Positions 8,523 to 17,477 of a DNA stretch of 64,000 nucleotides are shown here, piece after piece. The stretch comes from Paenibacillus gorillae (GTDB lineage: Bacteria; Bacillota; Bacilli; Paenibacillales; Paenibacillaceae): the NCBI RefSeq assembly GCF_000513275.1, contig NZ_CBVJ010000099.1, positions 29,097-93,096 of the forward strand, read 5' to 3'. A program made the translations under genes and the position numbers. The notes below the pieces were generated by a model. It saw only the letters and a program-made list of their open reading frames with translations. It made no database searches and had not been told where the DNA came from. The first letter of the stretch is position 1; each line of letters starts with the position of its first letter.

Positions 8523-8556
8523 ATCGATGGATTCTCCTCTTGAAAGGATCGATTTT

Positions 8557-8570
8557 TGAAAGCCCTTTCA
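8557..8570 (-). promoter_or_regulatory. cre-like site upstream of the solute-binding protein gene
   Basis: TGAAAGCCCTTTCA differs from the ideal CcpA site TGAAAGCGCTTTCA at one central position and is otherwise fully symmetric. It lies 35-48 bases before the start codon. The altered central CG makes binding uncertain. Confidence 0.4.
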
Positions 8571-8621
8571 TTTTTATCATAATCAATCGCCGAAAGCCGG
8601 TCATCTCGTAAACTTTAGCTT

Positions 8622-10373
8622 TTATTTCGAAAAATTAAGCTGTTGCGGCAGCCGCATTTTGACCGTTGTCCCCGCTCCAGGGGAACTTTCAATGTCCAGA
8701 CGGGCGTCATCGCCATAAAATAATTGCAGTCTCGCGATCACATTCCGGATGCCGACATGCTCCTCGGCATTGTCCTCCAGACTTCTCTCGGACAGTACAT
8801 ATCGAAGCTTGTCCTCCTCCATGCCGATCCCGTTGTCCCGCAGCACAAAGACAAGCTCCTCCCCTTCTGCCGTAACGTCCAGCTGAATGACGCCCTGCTC
8901 CTGAATCGCTTCAATACCGTGAATGTTCGCATTCTCGACAAAAGGGATAAAGATCATTTTCGGAATCAGGCATAGCGCGGCTTCGTCTGTCACATCAATG
9001 CGGTAGACCAGCTTCTCGCCAAACCGGTATTGCTGAATGTCGAGAAAAGAAATGATCAGATCAATCTCCTGCCGGACAGTTATCCAATCATTGCCCCAGG
9101 CAAGCGACTTGCGGAAAATTTTGGCCAAGCTGCTGATGATCCGGGCCGTCTCCTCCTCCCGCTTGATCAGGCTTCGCATCCGCAGCGCCTCCAGCGCATT
9201 GAACAGAAAATGCGGATTAATCTGGCTTTGCAGCGCATGAAGCTGAGCCCGCCGCCGCTGCAGCTCCAGATCCTTGGCCTGAATATCTGCGAGGTACACG
9301 TCGTCGATCAGACTTTTGATCTGTCCTGTCATCCGGTTGAATTCAACGGTTAGCTGGCCGATTTCATCCGTCGATTCCACATGATCGATGGGATCAAAGC
9401 GCTGGTTTTTGATCTGCTTCATTTGCTTCAGAATGCGGAGCAGCCGATCATGCAGCGACTTGGCGATCCAGACGATAATAAGCGTCGGAAGTAGCAGATT
9501 GATCAGCGCCAAATAGACAACAGCCATCTGCGATTTCTGAATCTCGGCCAATATTTGATGCTCAGGCATAATGCCAATAATCGTCCAGCCCCTTAAATAA
9601 TCAACGTTGGGAAAAGACTTCGTAAAGACGAGTGCCCCATCCGGCTTGTCCACCGCTGTAAACGGAATCGGCTGCTGCCGCCAATCGATGCCAGCTGCCG
9701 TTGTGAAATCAATGACGCCGTCCCGGTTGACCAGATACAAGTCGCCTTGCAGCGCCCGGTTGTCCAATATCTGCTTGAACTTATCGTGATGAAAATCGAT
9801 TTTTAATATTTTCGCGTAACGGTTGGATGCCTGCATATTCAACTTCCGTATCAAGCTGTACGCACCGTCCCCGCTCTCCGGGCTTCCGCTCCGGGTATGA
9901 ACGAGCAGCGGCGCATCGCCGCTTGCAGCAGACATGACCGCGCCGTACCACGCCGATCCCTTCACATCGTCGGTGATCGGACTGATTCCTCCCGCTCCCA
10001 GCAGCGTCGGATTGTCAGTGTAGATCGTAAGGTCTTGGATCGACCTGTCCAGTGGCGCATACCGGTTAAGGGTTGGCCGAATATAGGCGTCATAAGCATC
10101 CAAGTATTCGACCCAATCGGGATATTCCCGCTCCAGCGACTCATTCATCCACCCGTCCGCATAGATGATGGAGGATACGCCAACTGCCGCATCGATTTTG
10201 ACGCGGAAAGCGTTCTGAATCCGGTCCAGCTCCAGCGAAATGTCCTGTTCCTTTTGCTTGCGGACACTGTTTGTAGTCACGGAATAGAAGAAAAGATTTG
10301 TAAACAATACAGGGATAAACACCGCTATAAAATAAAACAGCAGCAGCTTGTTGCGCAGCCTTATATTATTCAT
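8622..10373 (-). CDS. Sensor histidine kinase, YesM/LytS-like
   Basis: 583 residues from the ATG at 10373. A membrane helix at about 9-31, an extracellular sensor of about 250 residues, a second helix at about 284-303, a HAMP linker (about 303-355) and a His_kinase domain with the phosphorylated H388 in QINPHFLFNAL. The ATP-binding part has N481 (FVENANIHG) and the G box DNGIGM (513-518). The start overlaps the stop of the response regulator gene by eight bases (ATGAATAA), so the pair is translationally coupled. It probably senses the sugar carried by the adjacent ABC system. Confidence 0.93.
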   Translation of the reverse strand: MNNIRLRNKLLLFYFIAVFIPVLFTNLFFYSVTTNSVRKQKEQDISLELDRIQNAFRVKIDAAVGVSSIIYADGWMNESLEREYPDWVEYLDAYDAYIRPTLNRYAPLDRSIQDLTIYTDNPTLLGAGGISPITDDVKGSAWYGAVMSAASGDAPLLVHTRSGSPESGDGAYSLIRKLNMQASNRYAKILKIDFHHDKFKQILDNRALQGDLYLVNRDGVIDFTTAAGIDWRQQPIPFTAVDKPDGALVFTKSFPNVDYLRGWTIIGIMPEHQILAEIQKSQMAVVYLALINLLLPTLIIVWIAKSLHDRLLRILKQMKQIKNQRFDPIDHVESTDEIGQLTVEFNRMTGQIKSLIDDVYLADIQAKDLELQRRRAQLHALQSQINPHFLFNALEALRMRSLIKREEETARIISSLAKIFRKSLAWGNDWITVRQEIDLIISFLDIQQYRFGEKLVYRIDVTDEAALCLIPKMIFIPFVENANIHGIEAIQEQGVIQLDVTAEGEELVFVLRDNGIGMEEDKLRYVLSERSLEDNAEEHVGIRNVIARLQLFYGDDARLDIESSPGAGTTVKMRLPQQLNFSK

Positions 10374-11448
10374 CCGGAGCGCCCCCGCCCGTCTGCGCCA
10401 GCAATCGGCTTCTGTATTCAGCAGGCGTCGTCCGCTCCAGCTTCTCGAACTGGGTAATAAAATAGTTGGAGCTGCTGAACCCTGCCCTCTCGGCCACCTC
10501 ATAGATTTTCAGCTCTGTCTGGCGCAGCAGCTTCTTCGCCTCCCGAATTCGGACCCCGAGCAGAAACTCGTTGAAATACATGCCGTACGTCTTCCGGAAC
10601 AACTGGCCCATATATACCGGATTCATATAATGCTGCGAGGCCATTCCCTTCAAGCTCATATTTTCTCTAAAATTCGATTCGATGTAGCTTTTCACTTGAT
10701 GAATGCTGCCCTGCAGCTTGGCTTTGCGCAGTTCCCCGATCCGCGCTGTTCCCTCCAATGCAAACCCCATCAAGCGCTCCTCCAGCGTTTCAAAGCCGCC
10801 TTTGCCTGCAACGCTCCAGCCGATCAGCTCATCAAGGCCCTGAAGCGCCAAGCTTCCCTCCATATCGCTGATGATTTTTTTCACATTGGCAATTAACCGG
10901 CCAACCGTTCTGCCCGCTGCCGCAGCGTCCGCTCCGCGTCTCTCCAGCTCTTGAATAAACTGTCTTACCGCACGCCGCACCGCCTCCGGGTCGTTCTCCT
11001 CCATCCGGTCCGTCACCGCAAGCACCAGCGGCAAATCCGCTTCCGGGGACAAGCCTCCCGACGTGGAATTTGCCTGCAGTTGTCCATGCAGTCTGCTCAG
11101 CGCAGCCTTCAGCTCATCCACATCAATCGGCTTCAAAATATAGTCCTGAACCTGATAGCGCATCGCCTGCTGGGCATATTTGAAATCCTCGTATCCGCTC
11201 AATACGATAAAAGCGATACCCTCCATGCCTGCTTCCTTCACTTTTCCGATCAGCTCAAGTCCCGTAACGACCGGCATGCGGATATCTGTTACGACCAGAT
11301 CAGGTTCGCTCGCCTTCACCGCTTCGAATGCTTCCGCTCCGTTTGCAGCTTCGCCAATGACCTCATAGCCGCATTCCTGCCAGTCGATCAGCTGCCGAAG
11401 TCCCTGACGCACATACACCTCATCATCCACCAACAACACCTTGAACAT
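10366..11448 (-). CDS. Response regulator with AraC-type output domain, YesN-like
   Basis: 360 residues. The receiver domain (1-120) has D8/D9 in LLVDDE, the phosphorylation site D55 (VVTDIRMP) and the conserved lysine in LKPID. The C-terminal AraC domain (about 255-350) contains GMASQHYMNPVYMGQLFRK and IYEVAERAGFSSSNYFITQFEK. The start ATG at 11448 has GAGAGG nine bases upstream. With the overlapping kinase gene it forms the two-component system that likely switches on the neighbouring transporter operon. Confidence 0.93.
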   Translation of the reverse strand: MFKVLLVDDEVYVRQGLRQLIDWQECGYEVIGEAANGAEAFEAVKASEPDLVVTDIRMPVVTGLELIGKVKEAGMEGIAFIVLSGYEDFKYAQQAMRYQVQDYILKPIDVDELKAALSRLHGQLQANSTSGGLSPEADLPLVLAVTDRMEENDPEAVRRAVRQFIQELERRGADAAAAGRTVGRLIANVKKIISDMEGSLALQGLDELIGWSVAGKGGFETLEERLMGFALEGTARIGELRKAKLQGSIHQVKSYIESNFRENMSLKGMASQHYMNPVYMGQLFRKTYGMYFNEFLLGVRIREAKKLLRQTELKIYEVAERAGFSSSNYFITQFEKLERTTPAEYRSRLLAQTGGGAPDE

Positions 11449-11791
11449 AGACCCCATCCTCTCTGGACGCTCTACAGCCCGCATCTGTCACGCCGCTATT
11501 GGACACATAAAATTCTACAACCGGATAAAACCCAACCGTTATAAAAGAACCTCCTTGACATGGTGACTCCCATCATTTTAAAAAAATACGCTATACCGGG
11601 CTTTTTCGCCGTTTTTGGTATCTAATTCTTCTTTAAACAAGCTCCCCTTGTCCTCTTCTTCGCTCTCCTCCCCTTCAGCTCAAATTCAACAATATCAATT
11701 ACAGACAAAAATAGATCAATCCCACGCATTGTCCCCCCTTGGGCGATTGTGTAAGCTTCATTTATGAAACGAACTTAAGGAGGAAAAACGA
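11449..11791. other. Divergent non-coding region: response regulator and oxygenase promoters
   Basis: No gene is seen. A TTGACA at 11555-11560 is followed 17 bases later by TTAAAA, a weak plus-strand promoter candidate, more than 200 bases before the oxygenase start. The oxygenase gene itself has AAGGAGG about nine bases before its GTG start. Confidence 0.35.
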
Positions 11792-12881
11792 GTGCCGACC
11801 CAAGACATCCGCAAGCGGGACTACAGCCTGACGGGACCGGAAGGCGAACGGGCCCAGCAAAGGGGACTCGTCGCCGCAGAATGGTACGCGACCCCGATAC
11901 CCCGCGCCAAAATGAAAGAGCTTATGAAACGAAAAGACGGTCCGGCTATACGCGACACGATCATCTGGTTCTGTGCGCTTGCCGCTGCCGGCTTGCTGGC
12001 CTATTGGTCATGGGGAAGCTGGTGGGCCATTCCCGCTTTCGCCCTCTATGGCGTGCTTTACGCCTCGCCTGCCGACTCCCGCTGGCATGAGTGCGGACAT
12101 GGCACTGCATTCAAGACAGCCTGGATGAATGAAGCCGTCTATCAGATCGCTTCCTTCATGATTTTAAGACCAGCTACACCTTGGAGATGGAGCCATTCCA
12201 GACATCATACCGATACCATCATCGTGGGCCGCGACCCGGAAATCGTCTCGCCCCGCCCGCCGGTCTGGCATGTCATTGCGATGGAGCTTTTTCAAGCTGT
12301 ACGGCGGCCCGCGTGATGTGTGGCGGATGCTCCTGCACTGCGTCGGCAAGCTGGATGCCGAAGAAAAGGAATATATTCCGGCCTCTGAGGTTCGCAAGAC
12401 GTGCTGGGAATCCCGGGTTTATGTTCTTATCTTTGTCATTGTGATTGCAGCCTGCTTCTACTACGGAACGATAAAGCCGGCCATGTTCATCGTGCTCCCT
12501 TCCTTCTTCGGAAGCTTTCTCGTCCTGATGACCGGCTTGTCGCAGCATCTGGGACTCTACGAGGATGTGCTGGATCACCGGCTGAACACGCGCACGACGT
12601 ATATGAATCCCATCGTCCGTTTCTTGTACTGGAACATGAATTACCATATCGAGCATCATATGTTTCCGATGGTGCCCTACCATGCTCTTCCTAAGCTTCA
12701 TGAAGCGATTAAGCATGATTGCCCGGAGCCTTCCCCAAGCTTGTCCGCAGCGCTGAGAGAAGTATTCACCGCGCTTGTCCGGCAGCGGAAGGACCCGTCC
12801 TATACGATTGTAAGACCGCTTCCTTCCACGGCAGCCCCTTATGAATATGGGCCAGAAGCAGTCGCGGCAACAGCAGAGTAA
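11792..12881 (+). pseudogene. Fatty-acid-desaturase-like (MocD-like) di-iron oxygenase, frameshifted
   Basis: The family's three histidine boxes are all present but in two frames: H99ECGH and H135SRHH in the first frame (GTG start at 11792, preceded by AAGGAGG), and HIEHH (about 12648-12660) in the frame that ends at 12881. The break is at the five-T run 12288-12292: one more T would join ELF to FKLYGGPRDVW and restore about 363 residues. Membrane helices lie between the boxes, as expected. These proteins use O2 and electrons from a ferredoxin to hydroxylate, desaturate or demethylate. The ferredoxin and reductase genes follow directly, so this would be the oxygenase of a three-part system. 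The frameshift is either real inactivation, a programmed or phase-variable slip, or a sequencing error. Confidence 0.85.
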
Positions 12882-12908
12882 CCAAACTAATATGAAGAGG
12901 TGCTTACT

Positions 12909-13229
12909 ATGACATATGAAGGCTGGATTGCAGCATGCGATGCCGAGGATATCGACGAGGAAGACGTGATCCGGTTTGATTACGAGGACCGGACATTCGC
13001 GATCTACCGCTCTGATAAAAGCGAATATTATGCCACAGACGGCTACTGCACACACGAGAAATTCCATCTGTCCGACGGGCTCGTTATGGGCAAGCATATT
13101 GAATGCCCCAAGCATAACGGACGATTCGACTATACGACCGGCGAAGCGAAACGCGCCCCGGTATGCAACGCGCTCCAAACCTATCCTGTGAAAAACGAAG
13201 CCGGGCAAATTTGGATCAAAATCAGCTAA
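12909..13229 (+). CDS. Rieske [2Fe-2S] ferredoxin, MocE family
   Basis: 106 residues. The Rieske cluster ligands are C47-T-H49 and C66-P-K-H69, with the 16-residue spacing of this class. The short stand-alone form is an electron carrier, not an oxygenase subunit. The start ATG at 12909 follows GAAGAGG. It lies 27 bases after the desaturase-like gene and 12 before the reductase, matching the mocD-mocE-mocF order known from rhizopine catabolism. It would pass electrons from the reductase to the di-iron oxygenase. Confidence 0.92.
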   Translation: MTYEGWIAACDAEDIDEEDVIRFDYEDRTFAIYRSDKSEYYATDGYCTHEKFHLSDGLVMGKHIECPKHNGRFDYTTGEAKRAPVCNALQTYPVKNEAGQIWIKIS

Positions 13230-13241
13230 GGAGGCTTTACA

Positions 13242-14498
13242 ATGAAGGACAACGGTATGGTCATTATCGGAGCGGGCGAGACAGGCGCAAGAGCCGCCGC
13301 CGGGCTCCGGGAACAGGGCTGGACGGGTGCGATCACTCTCATTGGCGAGGAGTCTCATGCTCCCTATGAGCGTCCTCCCCTGTCCAAGCAAGTGCTTCAA
13401 GAGGCCGGCGAACCTTCGCCGGCTTATATCGTCACAGCAGAGAAATTGAAGGAGCAGCGCATTGACTTCATTCATGGCAGCAAGGCGGCCTCCATCGATC
13501 GGAACAACCATATTGTTGCGATAGGGGACGGCAGGCAATTCCGCTATGAACGGCTGCTGCTCGCAACCGGGGCCCGCCCCCGCATGCTTCAACTGCCGGA
13601 TTCCGGCAGCGGAGCGAGCCAAGCTTCGAATATCCGCTACCTCCGTTCCTATGCCGATGCGCTGGCACTTCGCAGCCGGCTTCAGCCCGGCCAGCGGGTT
13701 GCCATCATCGGCGGAGGCTTCATCGGCCTTGAAGTCGCGGCAAGCGCCAGATACCAGGGCTGTGCCGTTACGGTTATCGAAGCCGGCCCGCGCATTCTAA
13801 TGCGCGGTGTGCCGGAATCGATTGGTCGTGTCGTCGAAGCCCGCCACCGGGGAGAGGGTGTTTCCTTCAAGCTGAATGCCGGTATTCAAGCGATCGAAAG
13901 CGCAGAATCAGAGAGCATCATCACGTTCACAGACGGAGAAGCGCTCGCCTTCGATGTCATTCTGGCAGGCATCGGAGCCGTGCCGGATACAGTACTCGCC
14001 TCTGGCTGCGGCCTGACAATCGAGAACGGTATTGCCGTTGACGAGCGCTTATGCACGAGCGATCCCGATATTTTCGCCGCAGGAGACTGCTGCTCATTCC
14101 CCCATCCGCTCTATGGCGGGATGCGAATCCGGCTGGAGGCTTGGCGCAATGCGCAGGAGCAAGGCACGCATGCAGCAGGCAGCATGCTCGGCTCCACTGA
14201 AGCCTATAGCGCCGTTCCCTGGTTCTGGTCCGATCAGTATGACCTGACGCTCCAAGTTACCGGATTGCCGCATACCGCACGCACGACCGTCCATCGCAGC
14301 CTTGGGGCGACAGGCGACTTGTACTTTCACCTGGCGGATGGTTACCGGCTCGCGGCTGCCAGCGCGATTGGCCGGAACGGCATTGCTAAGGACATTCGCC
14401 TTGCGGAGATGCTCATCGCATCCCAAGCCGCTCTTGATCCGGTGCAGCTCGCGGCACCGGACATTAAACTCAGATCACTGCTAACGATTAACGCTTAA
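13242..14498 (+). CDS. FAD/NAD(P)H-dependent ferredoxin reductase, MocF-like
   Basis: 418 residues, the normal size for reductases of Rieske and P450 systems. An FAD-binding Rossmann motif VIIGAGETGARAA sits at 7-19, the NAD(P)H-binding motif VAIIGGGFIGLEVAASA at about 149-165, and the second FAD motif DIFAAGDCC at about 278-286. The C-terminal domain (DLYFHLADGYRLAAASAIGRN) matches the reductase C-terminal domain. Start ATG after AAGGAGG. It would reduce the Rieske ferredoxin encoded just upstream. Confidence 0.93.
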   Translation: MKDNGMVIIGAGETGARAAAGLREQGWTGAITLIGEESHAPYERPPLSKQVLQEAGEPSPAYIVTAEKLKEQRIDFIHGSKAASIDRNNHIVAIGDGRQFRYERLLLATGARPRMLQLPDSGSGASQASNIRYLRSYADALALRSRLQPGQRVAIIGGGFIGLEVAASARYQGCAVTVIEAGPRILMRGVPESIGRVVEARHRGEGVSFKLNAGIQAIESAESESIITFTDGEALAFDVILAGIGAVPDTVLASGCGLTIENGIAVDERLCTSDPDIFAAGDCCSFPHPLYGGMRIRLEAWRNAQEQGTHAAGSMLGSTEAYSAVPWFWSDQYDLTLQVTGLPHTARTTVHRSLGATGDLYFHLADGYRLAAASAIGRNGIAKDIRLAEMLIASQAALDPVQLAAPDIKLRSLLTINA

Positions 14499-14511
14499 CC
14501 AGTAGATATGG

Positions 14512-14558
14512 AAAAGGGTTGGATGGAGATTGTTGAATCTCTATCCAGCCCTTTTTTT
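14512..14558. terminator. Bidirectional terminator between reductase and long operon
   Basis: GGGTTGGATGGAGATT pairs with AATCTCTATCCAGCCC with two weak positions around a three-base loop, followed by CTTTTTTTCT on the plus strand and AAAAG on the left. It ends the plus-strand oxygenase operon and, from the other side, the long minus-strand operon. Confidence 0.85.
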
Positions 14559-14581
14559 CTCGCGCCAGCAGCAGCTTACCG

Positions 14582-15490
14582 CTATTTACGCTGATTATGC
14601 TCCGCCACAACATGCTGCCACTGTGCTTCTGCAATTTCCTTGAACAGCAGCGCCTGCTGCCAGCGATCTGATACCTCTATTTCCTGCCCGCTTCCGGTAT
14701 CCCGCCTAGTAATGGCATAATAACCCGGGGGCCCAAGCTCTGTAACGAAGGGAAGCACATCCCCAGGCATCGCCTGCCGGAGCCAGCTCGTCATTCCCTT
14801 CCGCCACCAGCGCTGGAAGTTAGGCAGCATCGGATGATCGCCCGTCGGCCCAACGTCGACCTGCACCTGCTCCCCGTTAGACACCCGGGCATGCAGGCAG
14901 GAGGTCCGCTCCAGCAAAGCATCAAACATCGGCTCCGCTTTATCCAGCGGGCCATTCAGCTCGCCCGCTACGATGTAATGGGACAGATCGATTGTTAGCC
15001 GCAAATCAGAAAGCGCCCTGACATATTGCTCCGTCCGGATCAGATCCTGCGTTACTGTACCGCGATGCGTCTCAATAAAGACCGGCATACCCGCCGCTCT
15101 TGCTTCCGCCTGCAACCCGGACAGCAGCTCAATCGCCTCATTTCCGACGACAAATCCATCCATCACCTGCAGGTTCAAATACTGAACCGTTCCAAACTGG
15201 CGGATCTGCTCCAGCACCACCTGAATATCTTCTACCTTCGTTGGAAAAGCCATCGTGTTGAAGCCAAGCTTATACCGCTCCAGCAGCCGGTTCCACTGCT
15301 CCGCCTCTTCAAGCGGCGGCATAACTGCACTAATGGCAGAATAGCCCGCTTCCGCGATCTTCTCGAACTTTTGCTCCATCGACCATTCCTTGCCGTTCTC
15401 ACCAAGTCCAATCATCGCCCACCAGGACTGCTGAAGCTCCAGTCTCGGAGCGTTAGCTGTACCGTCGTTTACTGCATTTCTCAAGCTCAT
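14582..15490 (-). CDS. Sugar phosphate isomerase/epimerase family TIM barrel (operon gene 14)
   Basis: 302 residues from the ATG at 15490, which has AAAGGCGG upstream; a TTG seven codons earlier is less likely. The xylose-isomerase-like barrel carries the usual metal ligand set: Glu in VFIETH, Asp and His in LTIDLSHYIV, His in CLHARVSNG and Glu in FVTELGPP. Members isomerise, epimerise, dehydrate or eliminate across keto-sugars. It is the last gene of the long operon. The exact reaction cannot be read from the sequence. Confidence 0.87.
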   Translation of the reverse strand: MSLRNAVNDGTANAPRLELQQSWWAMIGLGENGKEWSMEQKFEKIAEAGYSAISAVMPPLEEAEQWNRLLERYKLGFNTMAFPTKVEDIQVVLEQIRQFGTVQYLNLQVMDGFVVGNEAIELLSGLQAEARAAGMPVFIETHRGTVTQDLIRTEQYVRALSDLRLTIDLSHYIVAGELNGPLDKAEPMFDALLERTSCLHARVSNGEQVQVDVGPTGDHPMLPNFQRWWRKGMTSWLRQAMPGDVLPFVTELGPPGYYAITRRDTGSGQEIEVSDRWQQALLFKEIAEAQWQHVVAEHNQRK

Positions 15491-15534
15491 CACAGACCCG
15501 CCTTTCCTCAAAACGTCATATGGTTTCTATCACA

Positions 15535-16371
15535 TTACGAGAACAGCGCCCATGAAGGATGACGCTCCAGGCGGTCCAGCATGGAGCGGTATACATCACG
15601 ATTCCGCTCCAGACGGCTGTAAGGATCTCCGCCCATGCCATAGCCTTGGAATCCAACGAAGCCCTCATAACCAAGCCCTCTCAGAACACCCATTACTGCG
15701 AAAATATCCAGCTCACCCGCATCGATACACTCGATGGACGCAGGCAAACCTTTGTCCTGCTTGCGGCTGCCGCAAAGGTTAACGGCATGCAAATAAGGAG
15801 CGCAGGCAGACAAAGCGCCATTCAGATTGCTGCCGTCAACAGCGAACCAATGGAAGGAGCTGAACGTAATGCCGAGCAGCGGATGATTAAGCTGCTTCAC
15901 TAGCCGCAGCGCATCCTCCCACCGCTCCAGCCAGAAGTAGACATGATGATAGAGCGAGATTTGAATCCCATTGCGCTCCACAATGGCGAGCAGCTCAGAC
16001 AGCCGTTCCAGCGCCAAAGCATCGCCTTCCGGGTCCGATGGCTTCATCCCGGAATCGCCCATTGTCAGCGCCAATTCAACCCGGCTGCAGCCTTGAAGCT
16101 GCGCCAGCATCGAGAAGATTCTGGCAACATGCGGGTGATCCTTCGGCAGCGCCAGATCCAGCACCGCGTAGACCGCAGCCACTTCCAGACCATACTCCGC
16201 TTTTACATGGGGCAGCCGCTCAAGATCCCTCCAAGCCTGCTTGTCCTCATCCCATAACGTTAAGTAGACCGCATCATAGCCCAGCTCGGACAGCATTTCG
16301 CAGCGTGTGTTGAAGGGGTAATTGCCTAAGCTGTTGTAGAAAAAGGTATCCATTCCATAGATCCGGTTCAT
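15535..16371 (-). CDS. TIM-barrel isomerase/epimerase-like protein lacking usual metal ligands (gene 13)
   Basis: 278 residues with xylose-isomerase-like spacing. The ligand positions look altered: the first glutamate block reads SLYHHVYFW, the D-x-x-H block reads ITFSSFHWF, and the last glutamate block reads FVGFQGYG with Gln. It may bind sugar without the usual metal or use a different chemistry. The start overlaps the stop of the Gfo/Idh gene by four bases (ATGA), so the two are translationally coupled and their products may work as a pair. Confidence 0.8.
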   Translation of the reverse strand: MNRIYGMDTFFYNSLGNYPFNTRCEMLSELGYDAVYLTLWDEDKQAWRDLERLPHVKAEYGLEVAAVYAVLDLALPKDHPHVARIFSMLAQLQGCSRVELALTMGDSGMKPSDPEGDALALERLSELLAIVERNGIQISLYHHVYFWLERWEDALRLVKQLNHPLLGITFSSFHWFAVDGSNLNGALSACAPYLHAVNLCGSRKQDKGLPASIECIDAGELDIFAVMGVLRGLGYEGFVGFQGYGMGGDPYSRLERNRDVYRSMLDRLERHPSWALFS

Positions 16372-17477
16372 CCGTGCGCCCCCTCAGCCTTGGCAACCGT
16401 CTGGACGGCTCCGGTCTCGATACAATCGTATATCGCGGCGAGAATGCTGAAATTGAACACCGCCTGCTCATTAAGAATGGCGGGCGTTTGCTGCCCGGCC
16501 AGCGCCTGCATGAAATAAACGATCGGCTTATCCATCATGCCCAGCGGTGCGTTCTCGATTTTCTGCTGACTGGCTTCAGGCTCGCCGTTCACATCGTAAT
16601 AGCGCTTGAGCTCGCCGTGGCCGTCGAAGCATAGCCAATCCCAATGAACAGCGCCGCCGGTCCCTTCGATCTCAGCTAAGCTCCGCTCCTCGCCATGGCA
16701 GCAAGCGGCCCGCTCGTATTGCACCGTCACAGCTCTCCCGCCAGCCAGATGAAACCGCATCGTTGCACCAACATGCTGTTCCACCTCGGAATTCGCCTCG
16801 GCTTCGATTGGATGTCCCGTTGCCGGGTTCGTCATCCAGGCATGAAGCACTTCTACCCGCTCGGGCTGCAGTACCTCGGTCAAGCTTGCGATATCATAGG
16901 GACCCCAATCCATGAGCGTGCCTCCGCCGCTAACCGAACGGTTAAGAAACCAGCGGCTCTGCGGCTGATACTCGATTCCCGTTCTTGCCCGCTTGCGGCG
17001 CTGCACCCATTGCACCTGATACACGTCACCAAGCGTGCCGTGCGCGAGTAAGCCCTTAACTTCCTCTGTAATCTGCAAGCCTGCGAATCGCGAGCTGCAG
17101 CAGCCGATCCATTTGCCCGTTTCCTCAGCTGTCCGCAGCATCAAATCCGCTTCCTTCCGGTTCATAGCCAGCGGCTTCTCGCACAGGACGTGGCGGCCGG
17201 AACGGAGCGCTTGAATCGAAATATCCGCATGCGTAACTGGCGGCGTCGCAACAATGACAATATCATCCTCTCTGGACGGCTCGTCCAGCATCGCACCCAA
17301 TTGCTCAACCGGTGCCGCCCATGGAAACCGCTGGGCAAAGGCAGCCAGTGCCGCCTGATTGACGTCCGTCACATATAGCTCCGGACGGCTCTCTTCCGAT
17401 TCCGCGTAACGCTCGATCGCTTCCGCGTGGTAGCCGGCAATTGCGCCAGCCCCTACGATATAAATGCGCTGCTTCAT
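16368..17477 (-). CDS. Gfo/Idh/MocA-family NAD(P)-dependent sugar dehydrogenase (gene 12)
   Basis: 369 residues. The N-terminal Rossmann fold has GAGAIAGYH at 9-17, and the family's E-K-P motif is E100-K101-P102, with the lysine expected near the substrate. A WGPYDI block follows. The family oxidises sugar or cyclitol hydroxyls, often at C3, to ketones. Both ends overlap neighbours by four bases, with an AraC-type gene upstream and an isomerase-like gene downstream. In C-glycoside and trehalose catabolism such a dehydrogenase works with TIM-barrel eliminases or isomerases like those in this operon. Confidence 0.92.
   Translation of the reverse strand: MKQRIYIVGAGAIAGYHAEAIERYAESEESRPELYVTDVNQAALAAFAQRFPWAAPVEQLGAMLDEPSREDDIVIVATPPVTHADISIQALRSGRHVLCEKPLAMNRKEADLMLRTAEETGKWIGCCSSRFAGLQITEEVKGLLAHGTLGDVYQVQWVQRRKRARTGIEYQPQSRWFLNRSVSGGGTLMDWGPYDIASLTEVLQPERVEVLHAWMTNPATGHPIEAEANSEVEQHVGATMRFHLAGGRAVTVQYERAACCHGEERSLAEIEGTGGAVHWDWLCFDGHGELKRYYDVNGEPEASQQKIENAPLGMMDKPIVYFMQALAGQQTPAILNEQAVFNFSILAAIYDCIETGAVQTVAKAEGAHG

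Noticed and set aside
12273..13622. Long minus-strand open frame opposite the oxygenase and ferredoxin genes
   Set aside because: It lies wholly opposite genes with clear motifs and ribosome binding sites, is rich in Cys, His and Arg in a way typical of antisense frames, and has no recognisable domain.
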